Assembly: GCA_000226015.1 (NCBI GenBank)
Contig: JH152986.1
Coordinates: 162,876-207,301, forward strand
Reading direction: 5' to 3'
Source: Mnemiopsis leidyi
Lineage: Eukaryota; Ctenophora; Tentaculata; Lobata; Bolinopsidae
Length of the DNA stretch: 44,426 bases
Part shown: positions 12,141 to 22,395 of the stretch, in pieces
Layout of the letters: the number at the start of each line of letters is the position of its first letter
Position numbering within the stretch: the stretch's first letter is position 1
Program-made: the position numbers and the translations under genes
The notes under the pieces: model-generated
Databases searched by the model: none
What the model was told of the DNA's origin: nothing
Seen by the model: the letters and a program-made list of their open reading frames with translations, nothing else

Positions 12141-12435
12141 GGGCGTTGCGCGGCTCTCTCTACGCTGCCTGAGGTCCCCAGGCAATTTTTATTTTCAATT
12201 TTGAACCTTATTAACTATTTCATGAACAATGAAAAGTGGCTGGTATCCAAGAGGTGAAATTGAAAGTCTTATATACAGAACGATAAAATGAATTCAGATA
12301 AACTTCGCTGTTGCTCCCATAGTCTTCTCTTGTAAATATGAAATAAGAGACAACGGTTATGATAATATAATACGAGGACCCATACCCCTTGGGAACCCGA
12401 ACGGAGGGAAACGTAGAAAGAGCCGCGCAACGCCC
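12141..12435. repeat. Segment bounded by 24-bp inverted repeats, inverted between copies
   Basis: The bases at 12141-12164 and the reverse complement of 12412-12435 agree at 23 of 24 positions (GGGCGTTGCGCGGCTCT core). The internal part, about 12210-12395, is the reverse complement of about 15515-15690 in the second block; for example ATACCCCTTGGGAACC here corresponds to GGGGTATGGGTCCTC orientation there. A third copy of one terminal repeat, with the trailing GTCCCCAGGCAAT, lies at 37450-37516. Confidence 0.8.
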
Positions 12436-12527
12436 GCAGTAAAGTAAAAACAGATTAATCAATGCACACTACAAAACTTTTATAATAGTACAATGGTTGA
12501 ATCTAATTCTAAAAATTATTCATTAAT

Positions 12528-12632
12528 CGCGCCGTCAACGGGCGATGCGCGTCTAGAATTTCTTCGGGCCAGAAATGCGTGACAGCGCGTGATGGCCGCG
12601 ACAGTAGGTTATCAACCTACAAATCGCGCCGT
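12528..12632. mobile_element. Short non-autonomous element with target-site duplication
   Basis: An insertion of about 97 bp is flanked by the direct repeat CGCGCCGT (8 bp, extendable to AATCGCGCCGT). The other block at 15775-15785 has a single, slightly diverged site and no insertion. The body starts CAACGGGCGATGCGCGTCTAG and ends in a 7-bp hairpin, GTAGGTTATCAACCTAC. A relative occupies 14782-14903 at a different place in the second block. Confidence 0.65.
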
Positions 12633-12770
12633 GATTATATCACTTTGAATTAGTGAGTAAATTTCAAAAACATACGCTATTAGAGGTCGTGTTCAAAATT
12701 AGGTAAAATCCAACTATAAAACAGCAATCCAGCCGTACTTGAAATCATGAAAATTGGATGAAACAGGCAA

Positions 12771-12812
12771 TGTCAATGTGGTTATATATTAAAACCACAT
12801 TGACATCGCCTG
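12771..12812. repeat. Inverted repeat / hairpin
   Basis: CAATGTCAATGTGGTT and AACCACATTGACAT..GCCTG form long complementary arms separated by about ten AT-rich bases. In the second block (about 15914-15955) the left arm is intact, but the right arm is replaced by CGTCAGC. Confidence 0.75.
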
Positions 12813-13318
12813 TTATATATATTATAACAAAACAATGATCACATCACACCTTAGTTGCTGTTGGGAAAACTGTTTCCAAAACAAGTAGAAATAAAGTAAA
12901 TTTCTACAATTTTTGTATTTTCTGCATTTTTAAAATTAAAAGGTTTGGCACTGGTTGAATTCCGACCGGGATAATGTAGCGGGTTTTGGGCAATTTCGCC
13001 ATATTTTTCCCGGTTTTTAATTTTACTAGTCGTTAATAAACCGACTGTAATAATCCTGAGTAAGGTATGTGATTTACCACCTATGCTATGAACCAACAAT
13101 AACATCACCTGGTATTGACAACATATTATCAATTATGGTCTCCATTTGTTGAAAACAGTTATTAACCATAAATGTTAGTTATAGTTACGATAAGTCGGAT
13201 AATTAGAATTCAGGAAACATTTATATTTAATGTTGACAAGTTGTGAAGCCATTTTTGGTGATGTTTTACTCTATTTGGTTATAATAGCAACATAATTACA
13301 TATTTGTTAGTCGTCACC

Positions 13319-13393
13319 ATGCCATTGGATGAAGTTTTACCAGATCTTTTCGTCAGCGGTCTGAACTCAACCAAGAGATCTATCCTAGAGGAG
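13319..13393 (+). pseudogene. Duplicate first exon of the dual-specificity phosphatase
   Basis: The 75-nt exon from ATG at 13319 to the donor GTCAGT at 13394 encodes MPLDEVLPDLFVSGLNSTKR plus SILEE. It is identical to the exon at 16452-16526 except Thr for Ala near the end. The contig stops at the N gap before any second exon, so no complete gene can be read from this copy. It is either the other haplotype of the gene at 16452-18490, a partial tandem duplicate, or an intact copy whose remainder is unassembled. I label it broken only because it is incomplete here. Confidence 0.6.
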
Positions 13394-13427
13394 GTCAGTG
13401 AAAAAATCTACCTTATTAAATGTTGAA

Positions 13428-13839
13428 CTGCGATTTTGTGAAAGTAGAAAGTATGTAGGTATCCTCAGGGGCAGCTCATGTGGGTACTTATAAAGTACTT
13501 ATAAAGTTATAAACTTTTATTTATAAAAAATCTCAACCACAATTAATTCAATATGTTCGAATATCATTGCACTTATCCGGGAACCTGCAGCATTCAACTG
13601 TTCCTTAGTGACCTCTAAATCCGATTAAGGATCAAGCAGGGGCACACCATAATGTCTACGAAAATTGAAAATATCACAGTTTCAAGTGCCTAGGTCGGAC
13701 GACTCTAAAATTTGCCATGCTTGATTTTATGGGCTTGCGCTAAAAGATAACCGAGTTTGACGATGTTTTAATGTGATTTGCGTGTGCTACAAGCACGCAA
13801 AGTTTGCACGTGCTAAAACACCTCAAATTTTTGAAACTC
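13428..13839. other. 412-bp segment present in only one block copy
   Basis: Intron 1 of the phosphatase reads TGTTGAA then this segment then TGTTTTAATTC. The second block reads TGTTGAATGTTTTAATTC directly at 16554-16571. No clear target-site duplication is visible, so either insertion here or deletion there is possible. Confidence 0.75.
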
Positions 13840-14228
13840 TGTTTTAATTCAAATTTTCAGGTTACCCTGCCAGGCTCATAAATTAGTGCTAGCAGAAAAA
13901 TAGAAGAACTAAATTGAAAGATGCAGCATGCACGTGCCTTCAATTGTAAAAACTGATTCAACATAATACAGTTTAGATCACAAATTTCCAAAGATTGAAT
14001 GACAGCGAACTTGCCATTTAGCATTCTAGCATTAAATGTTTTGCAATAATTGGCACCGCGAAGATGGAATCTCCTCCAAACGACAAAAATTAATGTTTTA
14101 GTGCCTTCTGGTGCGTTCTAAATCCCCTTATATTGCTGGATGGTGCCCCTTCAGTTTAACTGTAAAAACCTGGGTACAGGTGATGTGTACTGTCTGGTTA
14201 TGAACAGGGGTTTTCATGTTGTTATGAT

Positions 14229-14238
14229 NNNNNNNNNN
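14229..14238. other. Assembly gap (10 N)
   Basis: Ten N bases join two contigs. Sequence on each side belongs to opposite ends of the same duplicated block. Confidence 0.99.
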
Positions 14239-14773
14239 TAAACGAGGGCGCGCGCGGCACAAAGTCATACTTACATTGATGAGATGATATCCGTTAACAT
14301 TCTACATTCTAACGCCAGGAGGGCAACAAGCTTTGAGTCGGGTAACACCTCGAAAATACTTTTGCGATCGCTAGTGATACCCGACTCTCGCAGCTCAAAG
14401 AATTGCTAAATTTAAACATGTATATCAAATATCTCTGTGCAACATGCAAGCTTAGCGTTGTCTGACTTCGTCCGACCCTCATTCGAAGCGAATAGAGGGA
14501 ATAAAATGACAGGAGGGTGCGCGCTGCCGTACAAGCTTAGCGCGAAATTATGACAGACGCGCGTCGCGTGATCCGACGCAAAAGCTCACGCATGTGAAGT
14601 GCGTTCCGATAGGGCACGCGAAGCGGGAGCCACAGGGCTATTTTGGCTTAGCAAACTAGCAAATCTTGGCAAGCGGTGGGTTGTACATAATATTATAATA
14701 ATATTCAACTTGAATTTATATTTGAAATAAGCTTGTCAGACGTTGCCTGACCTGCTGCCGCAAAGCATTGTCT

Positions 14774-14911
14774 CACGTTGTGACTCAACGGGCGATGCGC
14801 GTCTAGAATTTCTTCGAAAAAAGAAAAATAAAAGAAAAAATGTCGCCAGGCCAGAAATGCGTGACAGCGCGTGATGGCCGCGACAGTAGGTCATCAACCT
14901 ACAAGTTGTGA
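14774..14911. mobile_element. Second copy of the short element, with 8-bp target-site duplication
   Basis: The direct repeat GTTGTGAC at 14774-14781 and 14904-14911 encloses a body starting TCAACGGGCGATGCGCG and ending in the same GTAGGT...ACCTAC hairpin as at 12536-12624. It has an extra A-rich stretch (14815-14842). The first block has the unoccupied site in reverse orientation as GGGTCACAACGTG near 11940. Confidence 0.65.
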
Positions 14912-15321
14912 CCCTTTTCACGCCACCGCGCGCTTTGCGCGAGCCGGCCGAGGCTGCCGCTTCGCGGCAGCAGGGCTATGCAACGTGTAGCAATAATAAA
15001 AAGGCCCAGGCCCAGTTTGTTGAAAAAATGACCGTTCACACGTTTTCTAAATGCTAAAATACAAAATAATCGTAGCCTGGCCTGATCCCCACAAGGCAAA
15101 TTTTTCCAACAAAATTAATTTTGAAAAAATTAAACTGACTCATGCATCATGCTTTTCAGCAACCTTAGAAAAATAACTTTAACTTAAATCACGGATCAAA
15201 CAATTTTACACACCGCCCGCGCCCGTGAATGGCCTGGTGAAAGTCACAATGCACAATATTTTCGTTATACATCTTATTTAGGAAATTATTAGAAAAAAGA
15301 AGTTAAAGGTGGTAAATCATA

Positions 15322-15387
15322 TATTCAAACCATAGCAAAGATTAGAGAAAAGAACATTTTTCTAAGATCTTTGCTATGGTTTGGATA
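15322..15387. repeat. 21-bp inverted repeat (foldback)
   Basis: The arms 15322-15342 and 15367-15387 (ATCTTTGCTATGGTTTG core) are complementary at 20 of 21 positions, with a 24-base spacer. It is absent from the first block. Confidence 0.8.
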
Positions 15388-16451
15388 CATTACTCGGGAT
15401 TTTATGACCGGGATAAAGTGGTGGGTTTTGGGAGATTTTTTCATATTTTCAATTTTTTTACGTTTTTATTTTCACCAGCTATAATAAATACCGCCCACTC
15501 AGCTCTTGGGGTTCTCAAGGGGTATGGGTCCTCATGTTATACTATTATAAACGTTGTCCCCTATTTACAAGAGAAGATTATTGGAGCAACAGCGAAGTTT
15601 ATCTGAATTCATTTTATCATTCTGTATAAGACTTTCAATTTCACCTCTGGGATACCAGCCACTTTTCACGAAATAGTTAATAAGATTCAAAGTAAAAACA
15701 GATTAATCAATGCATACTACAAAACTTTTATAATAGTACAATGGTCGAATTCAATTCTAAAAATTATTCATTGAACGCCGTGGTTATATCACTTTGAATT
15801 AGTGAGTAAATTTCAAAAACATACGCTATTAGAGGCCGTGTTCAAAATTAGGTAAAATCCAACTCTAAGACAGCAATCCAGCCGTACTTGAAATCATGAA
15901 AATTGGATGAAACAGGCGATGTCAATGTGGTTATATATTAAAACGTCAGCTATAACAAAACAATGATCACATCACACCTTTGACCTTAGTTGCTGTTGGG
16001 AAAACTGTTTCCAAAACAAGTAGAAATAAAGTAAATTTCTACAATTTTTGTATTTTCTATATTTTAAAATTGAAAGGATTGGCACTGGTCGAATTCCGAC
16101 CGGGATAATGTAGCGGGTTTTGGGCAATTTCGCCATATTTTCCCGGTTTTTAATTTTACTAGTCGTTAATAAACCGACTGTAATAATCCTGAGTAAGGTA
16201 TGTGATATACCACCTATGCTATGAACCAACAATAACATCACCTGGTATTGACAGCATGTTATCAATTATGGTCTCCATTTGTTGAAAACAGTTATTAACC
16301 ATATATGTTAGTTATAGTTTCGATAAGTCAGTTAATTATAATTCAGGAAACATAAATATTTATTGTTGACAAGTTGTGAAGCCATTTTTGGTGATGTTTT
16401 ACTCTATTTGGTTATAATAGCAACATAATTACATATTTGTTAGTCATCACC

Positions 16452-18490
16452 ATGCCATTGGATGAAGTTTTACCAGATCTTTTCGTCAGCGGTCTGAACT
16501 CAGCCAAGAGATCTATCCTAGAGGAGGTCAGTGAAAAACTCTACCTTATTAAATGTTGAATGTTTTAATTCAAATTTTCAGGTTACCCTGCCAGGCTCAC
16601 AAATTAGTGCTAGCAGAAAAATAGGAGAATTAAATTGAAAGATGCAGCATGCACGTGCCTTCAATTGTTAAAACTGATTCAACATAATATAGTTAGATCA
16701 CAAATCCAAAGATTGAATGACAGCGAACTTGCCATTTAGTATTCTAGCATTAAATGTTTTGCAATAATTGGCACCGCGAAGATGGAATCTCCTCCAAACG
16801 ACAAAAATTACTGTTTTAGTGCCTTCTGGTGCGTTCCAGATCCCCTTATATCGCCCGGTGGTGCCCCTTCAGTTAAACTGTAAAAACCTGGGTACAGGTG
16901 ATGTGTACTGTCTGGTTATGGACAGGGGTTTTCATGTTGTTATGATATATGTTGCACAATGATGTCGCTGTTACAAAAAATCTCTTTCAGAACGAAATCA
17001 AAACTGTTCTAACAATAAGGGAGTACCCAAATCCTTTTGAGCCTAATTGTGATATTTTGTAAGTTTTATTAGTATTTATATACCTAGATAACTGCTTGTA
17101 AATGTTATCGTTATGGTGTAACTCCTAATTCCTTACGTGAGTAAAATTTTTTCCTTGCCTGTTTGCTCAATGCTAATAATAGGATTTTGCCTTTTTAGAA
17201 TTTAATTAACCTTCCTATGGTCTATTTCCAATTTATTGTTTTATCAAAAAAATTATTGTTTCATTAATCTGTGTATTTTTGTTGAAGAATTATGTTTATT
17301 GCCTGTCACCTGACAATAAACTTTCAGCAAGATGATGGTCCAGGTGTTATTCCAATTGAAATATTGCAGAACAGTGTCTGATTTGTTCCAAAAAATATGC
17401 TTACATAGTACCTTGTAGCCTTCTTTCGACTTCGGTATAAGTTATCATTTCATATTTCAGGTACCATCACATAGGAATCTCTGATACATCAGATCAAGAC
17501 CTTTCCCAACATTTCCAGAATATAACTGATATCATATCCAGTGGTCTACAGCAAGGTTTTCGGTGCATCTGTTTTACAGATTTCACATTTTAGGTTTGCT
17601 CTAGCTCTTGCAGTCCCTTAGTCTAGATTCCTTACTTCAAAATTGAGCATTGTGCATATCTTATTCTAACTTGAAAGAGGATTTTGTAAGTAGAGGGACA
17701 TTTTAATGAAATAATAAATGAATGTGGGTCTCTGTAAGAGTGTAAGAAATAACAATATCATTATAACGCTACTTTCATCACTTAACATGCTTTTGTATCT
17801 CAGGGAAAGTTCTGGTGCATTGTCAAGGAGGAATGTCCAGAAGTGTATCCGGGATTATAGCCTACATGGTGTCTGTTTTCAACATAGATTATCAAACAGC
17901 TCTTAAAATTGTAAGTATCTTATTCTCAATTTTACCTTCCTGTTAAACAATGCTTTTAATAAAAGATAATAAAGACAATTGAACTTAAGTAGAATTTTGA
18001 TAGGATTCTAATAGGATTTTATTAAAGTTTGTCTTATGAAACAATCTTAAATTTGAACTTTGAAGTTTTGAATACGAACGTGTCTATTCGAAATTATTTC
18101 GAGTCAAAAGTTCCCTTAAAGATCGCATTTCTTAGTCATACAGAGAAAAATAACATTCAAATCAGAATCTTAAATTTGATCTTAAACGGCTGCTGGGCAG
18201 TAAAACGCAAACATTAAATTAATGAACCAGTTTCTTTTATCTTCAGCATTTATTAAAGTCGAATAATCTCCATAAATGTATTTAACTTGTAATGTTGAAA
18301 TTGTTTTAGTACAGTTATGAACATTATACCTATATTCGTCTATCCATAGATGAGAGAGAATCACAGGACGAGTTTTCCAAATAGTGGGTTTGCAGGACAG
18401 CTCGAGAGATGGGCAGAGCAAACAAAATCATCATGGGAACCCACACCAGCATACATTTATCACAAAGACAGGATTCTTGTTAGTTGTTAG
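16452..18490 (+). CDS. Atypical dual-specificity protein phosphatase (161 aa)
   Basis: Five exons (16452-16526, 16991-17058, 17461-17555, 17804-17910, 18350-18490) join with matching phases into 162 codons including the stop. The protein starts MPLDEVLPDLFVSGLNSAK, the usual 'L..G' opening of a DUSP domain. It has YHHIGISDTSDQDL, holding a candidate general-acid Asp, and the P-loop VHCQGGMSRSVSGIIAYM, which matches HCxxGxxRS with Cys and Arg intact. The C-terminal exon reads NHRTSFPNSGFAGQLERW, corresponding to the 'N.GF..QL..W' helix of the family, then ends shortly after. With no accessory domain it is a small, soluble, presumably active phosphatase for Ser/Thr/Tyr phosphoproteins; the substrate is unknown. 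The overall style is nearest DUSP12-like catalytic domains. AATAAA occurs near 19024. Confidence 0.85.
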
Positions 18491-19170
18491 TTTTAATTCT
18501 AGTGTGACCACCCATGATAAACCGTTTTAGAGATTAAGTGAAAAAATTGAAAGAAAAAGCAATTACATTATGTTCAATTATACAAATCAATAATCTCAAT
18601 TACAATCCTTAGGAGCCAGATAACATGAAAAAGTTCCAAACAATCAAATCAATACTAAAGAAGAGAAAAAAGTGATGCTTTTGCAGCAACGAGGACAGTG
18701 TATGGTTATTGCTAAAAAACATTCTTAGGTACAAATAATAGAATTGGTGCTTGTGATTGATCTATCATTTATAGTTCATTCCAAATTGCTTTTTCGTTCC
18801 AAATTGTTTAAATGTGAAATTGACGTTCTTTGTCTTCTAAACTTTCTACATTTTGCTTTTGTTACCTGTTTTGAATTACAAGTTTAATGTTCATATTGAT
18901 TGATTTAACTGAGTATATCAAGATCTTGATAACTCTCAGTTACTTGATTTTTAAATATTTGTTTCTAAGATTGATTATGCTCATTGAATTTCTGCCGGCT
19001 TTCCTTTCGTCTCATACCGATGTGAATAAAAATTAAGTGTCTCCAGAAGAATTAAGATCTAGTGACAGACATCTAAAGCTTTGTGCTTTTGCAAAACGTC
19101 ATTTTAAAAACATTTATTTCTAAAGGTTCGCCTTTATCTAAATTCCATTCCTTGATAGGACATTTAACTC
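18491..19170. other. Convergent intergenic region
   Basis: This lies between the 3' ends of the phosphatase (+) and the tetraspanin (-). It contains an AATAAA at about 19024 for the plus strand and TTTATT at 19113-19118, the poly(A) signal of the minus-strand tetraspanin. No other feature is seen. Confidence 0.6.
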
Positions 19171-19938
19171 TCACCAGTACAGTTCAATAAATCTAATCCA
19201 CCTTGTTGAAATAGCAACCATCACTGCTTCTCCTACTGTAGTTGCTCCTGCAATAGCACCAATAACAATGATCCTTAAATCAAACCATTCTTTCAGCACC
19301 TCAGAACACCCTTTCTTGTGCAGAGCCTGCGTCAAATTCCCCAAAACAGTTGCGTTGGCTTTGTTTTCCCCACAGTTAGGCACGATAACCATGCAGCATG
19401 AGTCCGGTAGATTTGAAGTGTTCCAAGTTCCCTTAAGTAAAGTATCATTGGACCAGTCTAGAGGGGTAGCTGCTCCACAACAATTATCACTGCTCTGCAG
19501 GTTGTCCAGATCCCATTTAACCTGCACAGAAGACGAGTAGTTTGTCATGTGCTCCTCGATCTGTGACGTCACTCCTTGGAGAGTCTTCACCCGGTAGACA
19601 AGGGTAAAACACACACCAGCCAACTTGGCAGTCGTTACCAAACCAAGCATTATGTTCATCGCATAGAAAAGTTTGTAGCTGTGGATGGTAACAATACACA
19701 CCCCCAGAAAGCCAGCCAGCGCTCCTAACCATGATACAAAGAACAGAAGGTAGACTAGGGGATGTTGAGTTGAGTTGAAATACTGTTGATACTTTCCGTC
19801 CGTGTATAGGGTTATTGAGGCACCGATGAGAAAGCAGCCTGCTGCGGTGGAGAATATTGAGCTGGCTGTAAATAGACGACGCCAGTGTTCTTCCAGTTGT
19901 CGTTCCCGTATTTGTGTCCCGGAAATGTGGTACCCCAT
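19171..19938 (-). CDS. Tetraspanin (255 aa, intronless)
   Basis: A single uninterrupted frame from ATG at 19938. Four hydrophobic segments are visible at about residues 24-46, 60-85, 90-114 and 224-244. Between segments 3 and 4 lies the large extracellular loop with the defining CCG motif (SSDNCCGAATPLDW), a second Cys pair (LPDSCC), further Cys at VPNCG and KKGCSE, and several N-glycosylation sites (NYS, NDT, NTS, NAT, NLT). Six to eight loop cysteines and the length are normal for the family. The product is a membrane organiser of the plasma membrane or endosomes. The lack of introns is unusual for animal tetraspanins and suggests retroposition or intron loss. AATAAA for this strand lies at 19113-19118. 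Confidence 0.92.
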   Translation of the reverse strand: MGYHISGTQIRERQLEEHWRRLFTASSIFSTAAGCFLIGASITLYTDGKYQQYFNSTQHPLVYLLFFVSWLGALAGFLGVCIVTIHSYKLFYAMNIMLGLVTTAKLAGVCFTLVYRVKTLQGVTSQIEEHMTNYSSSVQVKWDLDNLQSSDNCCGAATPLDWSNDTLLKGTWNTSNLPDSCCMVIVPNCGENKANATVLGNLTQALHKKGCSEVLKEWFDLRIIVIGAIAGATTVGEAVMVAISTRWIRFIELYW

Positions 19939-20740
19939 CCTGGGTTTTAGGGGATCTTATTATCTTTAACCAGCTAGAGCCTGTATTATTGGTGATCTGA
20001 TTTCTTAATTGTCAAATTTAGTACTTGTCTGTAGGCTTTGAAAGGGATTTGTGGCGAAATTCGAATGTAAAAAATAAATATTATTACAGCAAAACTGTTT
20101 GGCTTATTGTTATTCTTGTAACTCTTTACTATGCAGTAGATAACCTACAATGTTCAAAGAAATTGAGAAATGATAATAAGTACGAATTGAATAAAACACT
20201 ACTAAACAGAATACAAACTTTGCTTGCTACTAACAAACTATGTGTTTCCTAGTAAGAATGTCGTATATTGAGGGGCTAAGAATGAAATACCTCGTAGTTT
20301 AACATGTGTAACTACAGGTAGATGGGATAAATATAGAATTATCAAACTGTTTTCCCTCATTCTACATTTCTGCACACCAAGAAATACTTCTTGCCTGATC
20401 ACTGTTAGACCGATATCGTACGATGGGTCGAATTAGATAGACTGTACATACTCAAGTTTTCAGCCGTGAAAATTAGCAGTGTTTAGGCGTGATAAGATGA
20501 CCTGAAAATGTCATTTAAATCTCAAGTCACTCAAGCGTAGCCTCCTCCCCCTAATTCATTTGTAATGATAAGAAATTGCTATACTTGTATTGATTAACTA
20601 AATCTAGAATCTTGATGTTATAAATTTTTTCAATTCCTCAACATTTGAATTGATGAATTAAATTATATATGATATAATTATATAATTACTATCACTTACA
20701 TAATGTTTAACTAGGGTTGTAAAGTGTGATACTTAACAAC
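19939..20740. other. Divergent intergenic region
   Basis: This is the presumed shared upstream region of the tetraspanin (-) and the CEP290-like gene (+). It is AT-rich, with an ATATATGATATAATTATATAATTA stretch split around 20665-20690. No CpG-rich promoter is obvious, and no coding exon is supported. Confidence 0.4.
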
Positions 20741-22122
20741 ATGGCCGAGCTCCCAAGTCTTCATTCCTGTTTGTATGTGAGTTTGTACGTTAGTCTGTTT
20801 TCCGTTGTTCAGTAAAATCTTTCTCAAACCAGCGTGAACTTTTCTATATAATAAGTTTTATCAATCGAATTAGAAACCTTTGTCTAGATTTTTGCGTCCT
20901 GACCGCCCAAATTAAAAGTTCTAACGCCCGGGCAGTCTCCATGGAGCTACAAAACACTGTCCTAAATTCCACAACAATTTCACAGATGCGGGCTGAGAAC
21001 GAAAGGATCACTGCTAAGTACAAACGTCTTAAAGCTAGGTATACCGAGCTAGTATCTCAGACAAGCAATCGGCCTGTAAAGTAAGTTAGCTTTCTGGCGC
21101 GTTCAAGATTAAATAGACTTACATTTTCAGCGATGTTTAGTGTAATTTTGTTTCATGTTTGTTATGATTTGCAGCTAGACTCTTCTTAACTTATTAAACT
21201 TCTTACAAATGAAATATAGGAAATTGCGTACTAATATAGCTAGGGGTAAATTTGTTAATGTATTTTGAGTTTTGACAACTCTTGAATCTTATCAAATTTT
21301 AGTTTCTCTGCAACAACAAGAGCTCCTACCGGTTTAGTCGATCACAAAGGAACACAGACCGTTGTATCACGTGACATACATGATATAAACCAAGACAAAC
21401 AGTCCACCAAACTCCTTCAGACACATGCTCTTCTAGTCAGGTTTGTTGTGATGACGTCACGTGTTGTCATGGTGACGTCACTTGGCGTTTTGATGACGTC
21501 ACGTGGTATTGTGATGACGTTATGTGGTATTGTGATGACCTCACGTAATGATGGTGTGACTTCACTTGATTTTGGCTAAATTTATCGGTATCTTGCGAAA
21601 GTTGAAAATGAAATACTAAATGAAATTGTATGCACAGTAGATTTAAATTATCATAACAAAACTTACCATTGACTCTTCAGAAAGTACGAAAAAGAGCTGG
21701 CAACCAACACTGAGAACTCCGAAACTATCTCCAACCTGAAAATATCAAACTCCAAGCTGGAATCAGAGCTACGATCTGCTCGTGAAAAGCTCCACAAAAC
21801 TTCGGTAGCACTCGAAAAATACAAGCAGCAAACCGAGAAAAAACTCCAAAATGACAAGGAAGAGATTTTCAAACTGACTGCCGAGCGAGATTCAATCCGG
21901 TACGAGCACGAGAGACTAAAGTCAGAGATGAGGGGTATTGACAAGAACTTTTTTGATGAGATTGAAGACCTGAAGTACGCTCTTCAAGAGTCGGCCAAGT
22001 TGAACAAGATCTACGAGAAGACTTTGCAGAGTGTGTGTAGGAAGAGTAAAGTTGATTATCAGGAGGCTTTGTTGAATGTAGTGTCCAAGTGTAGGAAGTC
22101 GAGGAATGAGAAGGGGCCTTAA
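20741..22122 (+). CDS. CEP290: Coiled-coil protein with CEP290-like C-terminus
   Basis: Secure exons are 20888-21080, 21303-21440 and 21681-22122, with phases that agree (..AA|T.. and ..AG|A..). The protein is a long charged coiled coil (MELQNTVLNSTTISQMRAE; KYEKELATNTENSETISNLK). Near its end is FFDEIEDLKYALQESAKLNK, closely similar to the extreme C-terminus of CEP290, which I remember as FFEEIEDLKYNYKEE. CEP290 organises the ciliary transition zone. The full protein is about 2,500 residues, but only about 260 fit here. A candidate first exon is 20741-20776, MAELPSLHSC with good context (AACAACATGG), though the joint to 20888 is ambiguous in phase. Either this is a stand-alone C-terminal piece, or the upstream exons lie elsewhere. 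AATAAA is at 22425-22430. Confidence 0.6.
21441..21565. repeat. Degenerate ~21-bp repeat with CRE-like palindromes at intron start
   Basis: About six degenerate units of the form GTGATGACGTCACGTGGTATT begin directly at the donor of the CEP290-like exon 21303-21440. Most units contain TGACGTCA, or a one-base variant of it. Confidence 0.8.
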
Positions 22123-22395
22123 AATATGAGAATGTAAGAATGTACGAATATAAGAATAAGAGATAATATGAGAATATGAGATAATATGAGAATGTAAGAA
22201 TAAGAAAATGTGAGACAGTATGATAATGTAAGATAGTATGAGAATATGAGATAATATGAGAATATGAGATAAGATGAGAATATGAGGATATAAGATAATA
22301 TGAGAATATGAGGATATGAGATAATATGAGAATATGAGGATAAGAGATAATATGTGATAATATGTGATAATATGAGAATATGAGGATATGAGATT
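22123..22395. repeat. Minisatellite in the 3' UTR of the CEP290-like gene
   Basis: A degenerate array built from AATATGAGATAATATGAG-type units starts immediately after the stop codon and ends just before the poly(A) signal, so it fills almost the whole 3' UTR. Confidence 0.9.

Larger units (their letters stand above)
11619..14228. repeat. First copy of a large duplicated block
   Basis: This block starts TAAACGAGGGCGCGCGCGG and ends GTTATGAT at the N gap. It matches 14239-16946, which starts with the same bases right after the gap and runs past the point where this copy stops. The match covers CpG-rich mobile-element sequence, a shared AT-rich stretch, the first phosphatase exon and part of its first intron. 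Copies differ by substitutions, many indels, one inversion (12141-12435), one short insertion with target-site duplication (12536-12624), one hairpin arm (12793-12812) and one 412-bp segment (13428-13839). Confidence 0.85.
14239..16946. repeat. Second copy of the large duplicated block
   Basis: This matches 11619-14228 from end to end but is rearranged inside. CpG-rich pieces occur in a different order, the inverted segment at about 15515-15690 faces the other way, and there is an extra hairpin at 15322-15387. The distal part, 15690-16946, is nearly collinear with the first copy from 12450 on. It continues without a break into the remaining phosphatase exons, so this copy is the one attached to the rest of the gene. 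Confidence 0.85.

Noticed and set aside
12851-13132. Matching minus-strand frames in both duplicated blocks (also 15972-16265), sharing QYQVMLLLVHSIGG.
   Set aside because: The similarity comes from the DNA duplication. Frame-disrupting differences near the ends and the lack of family resemblance argue against a conserved protein.
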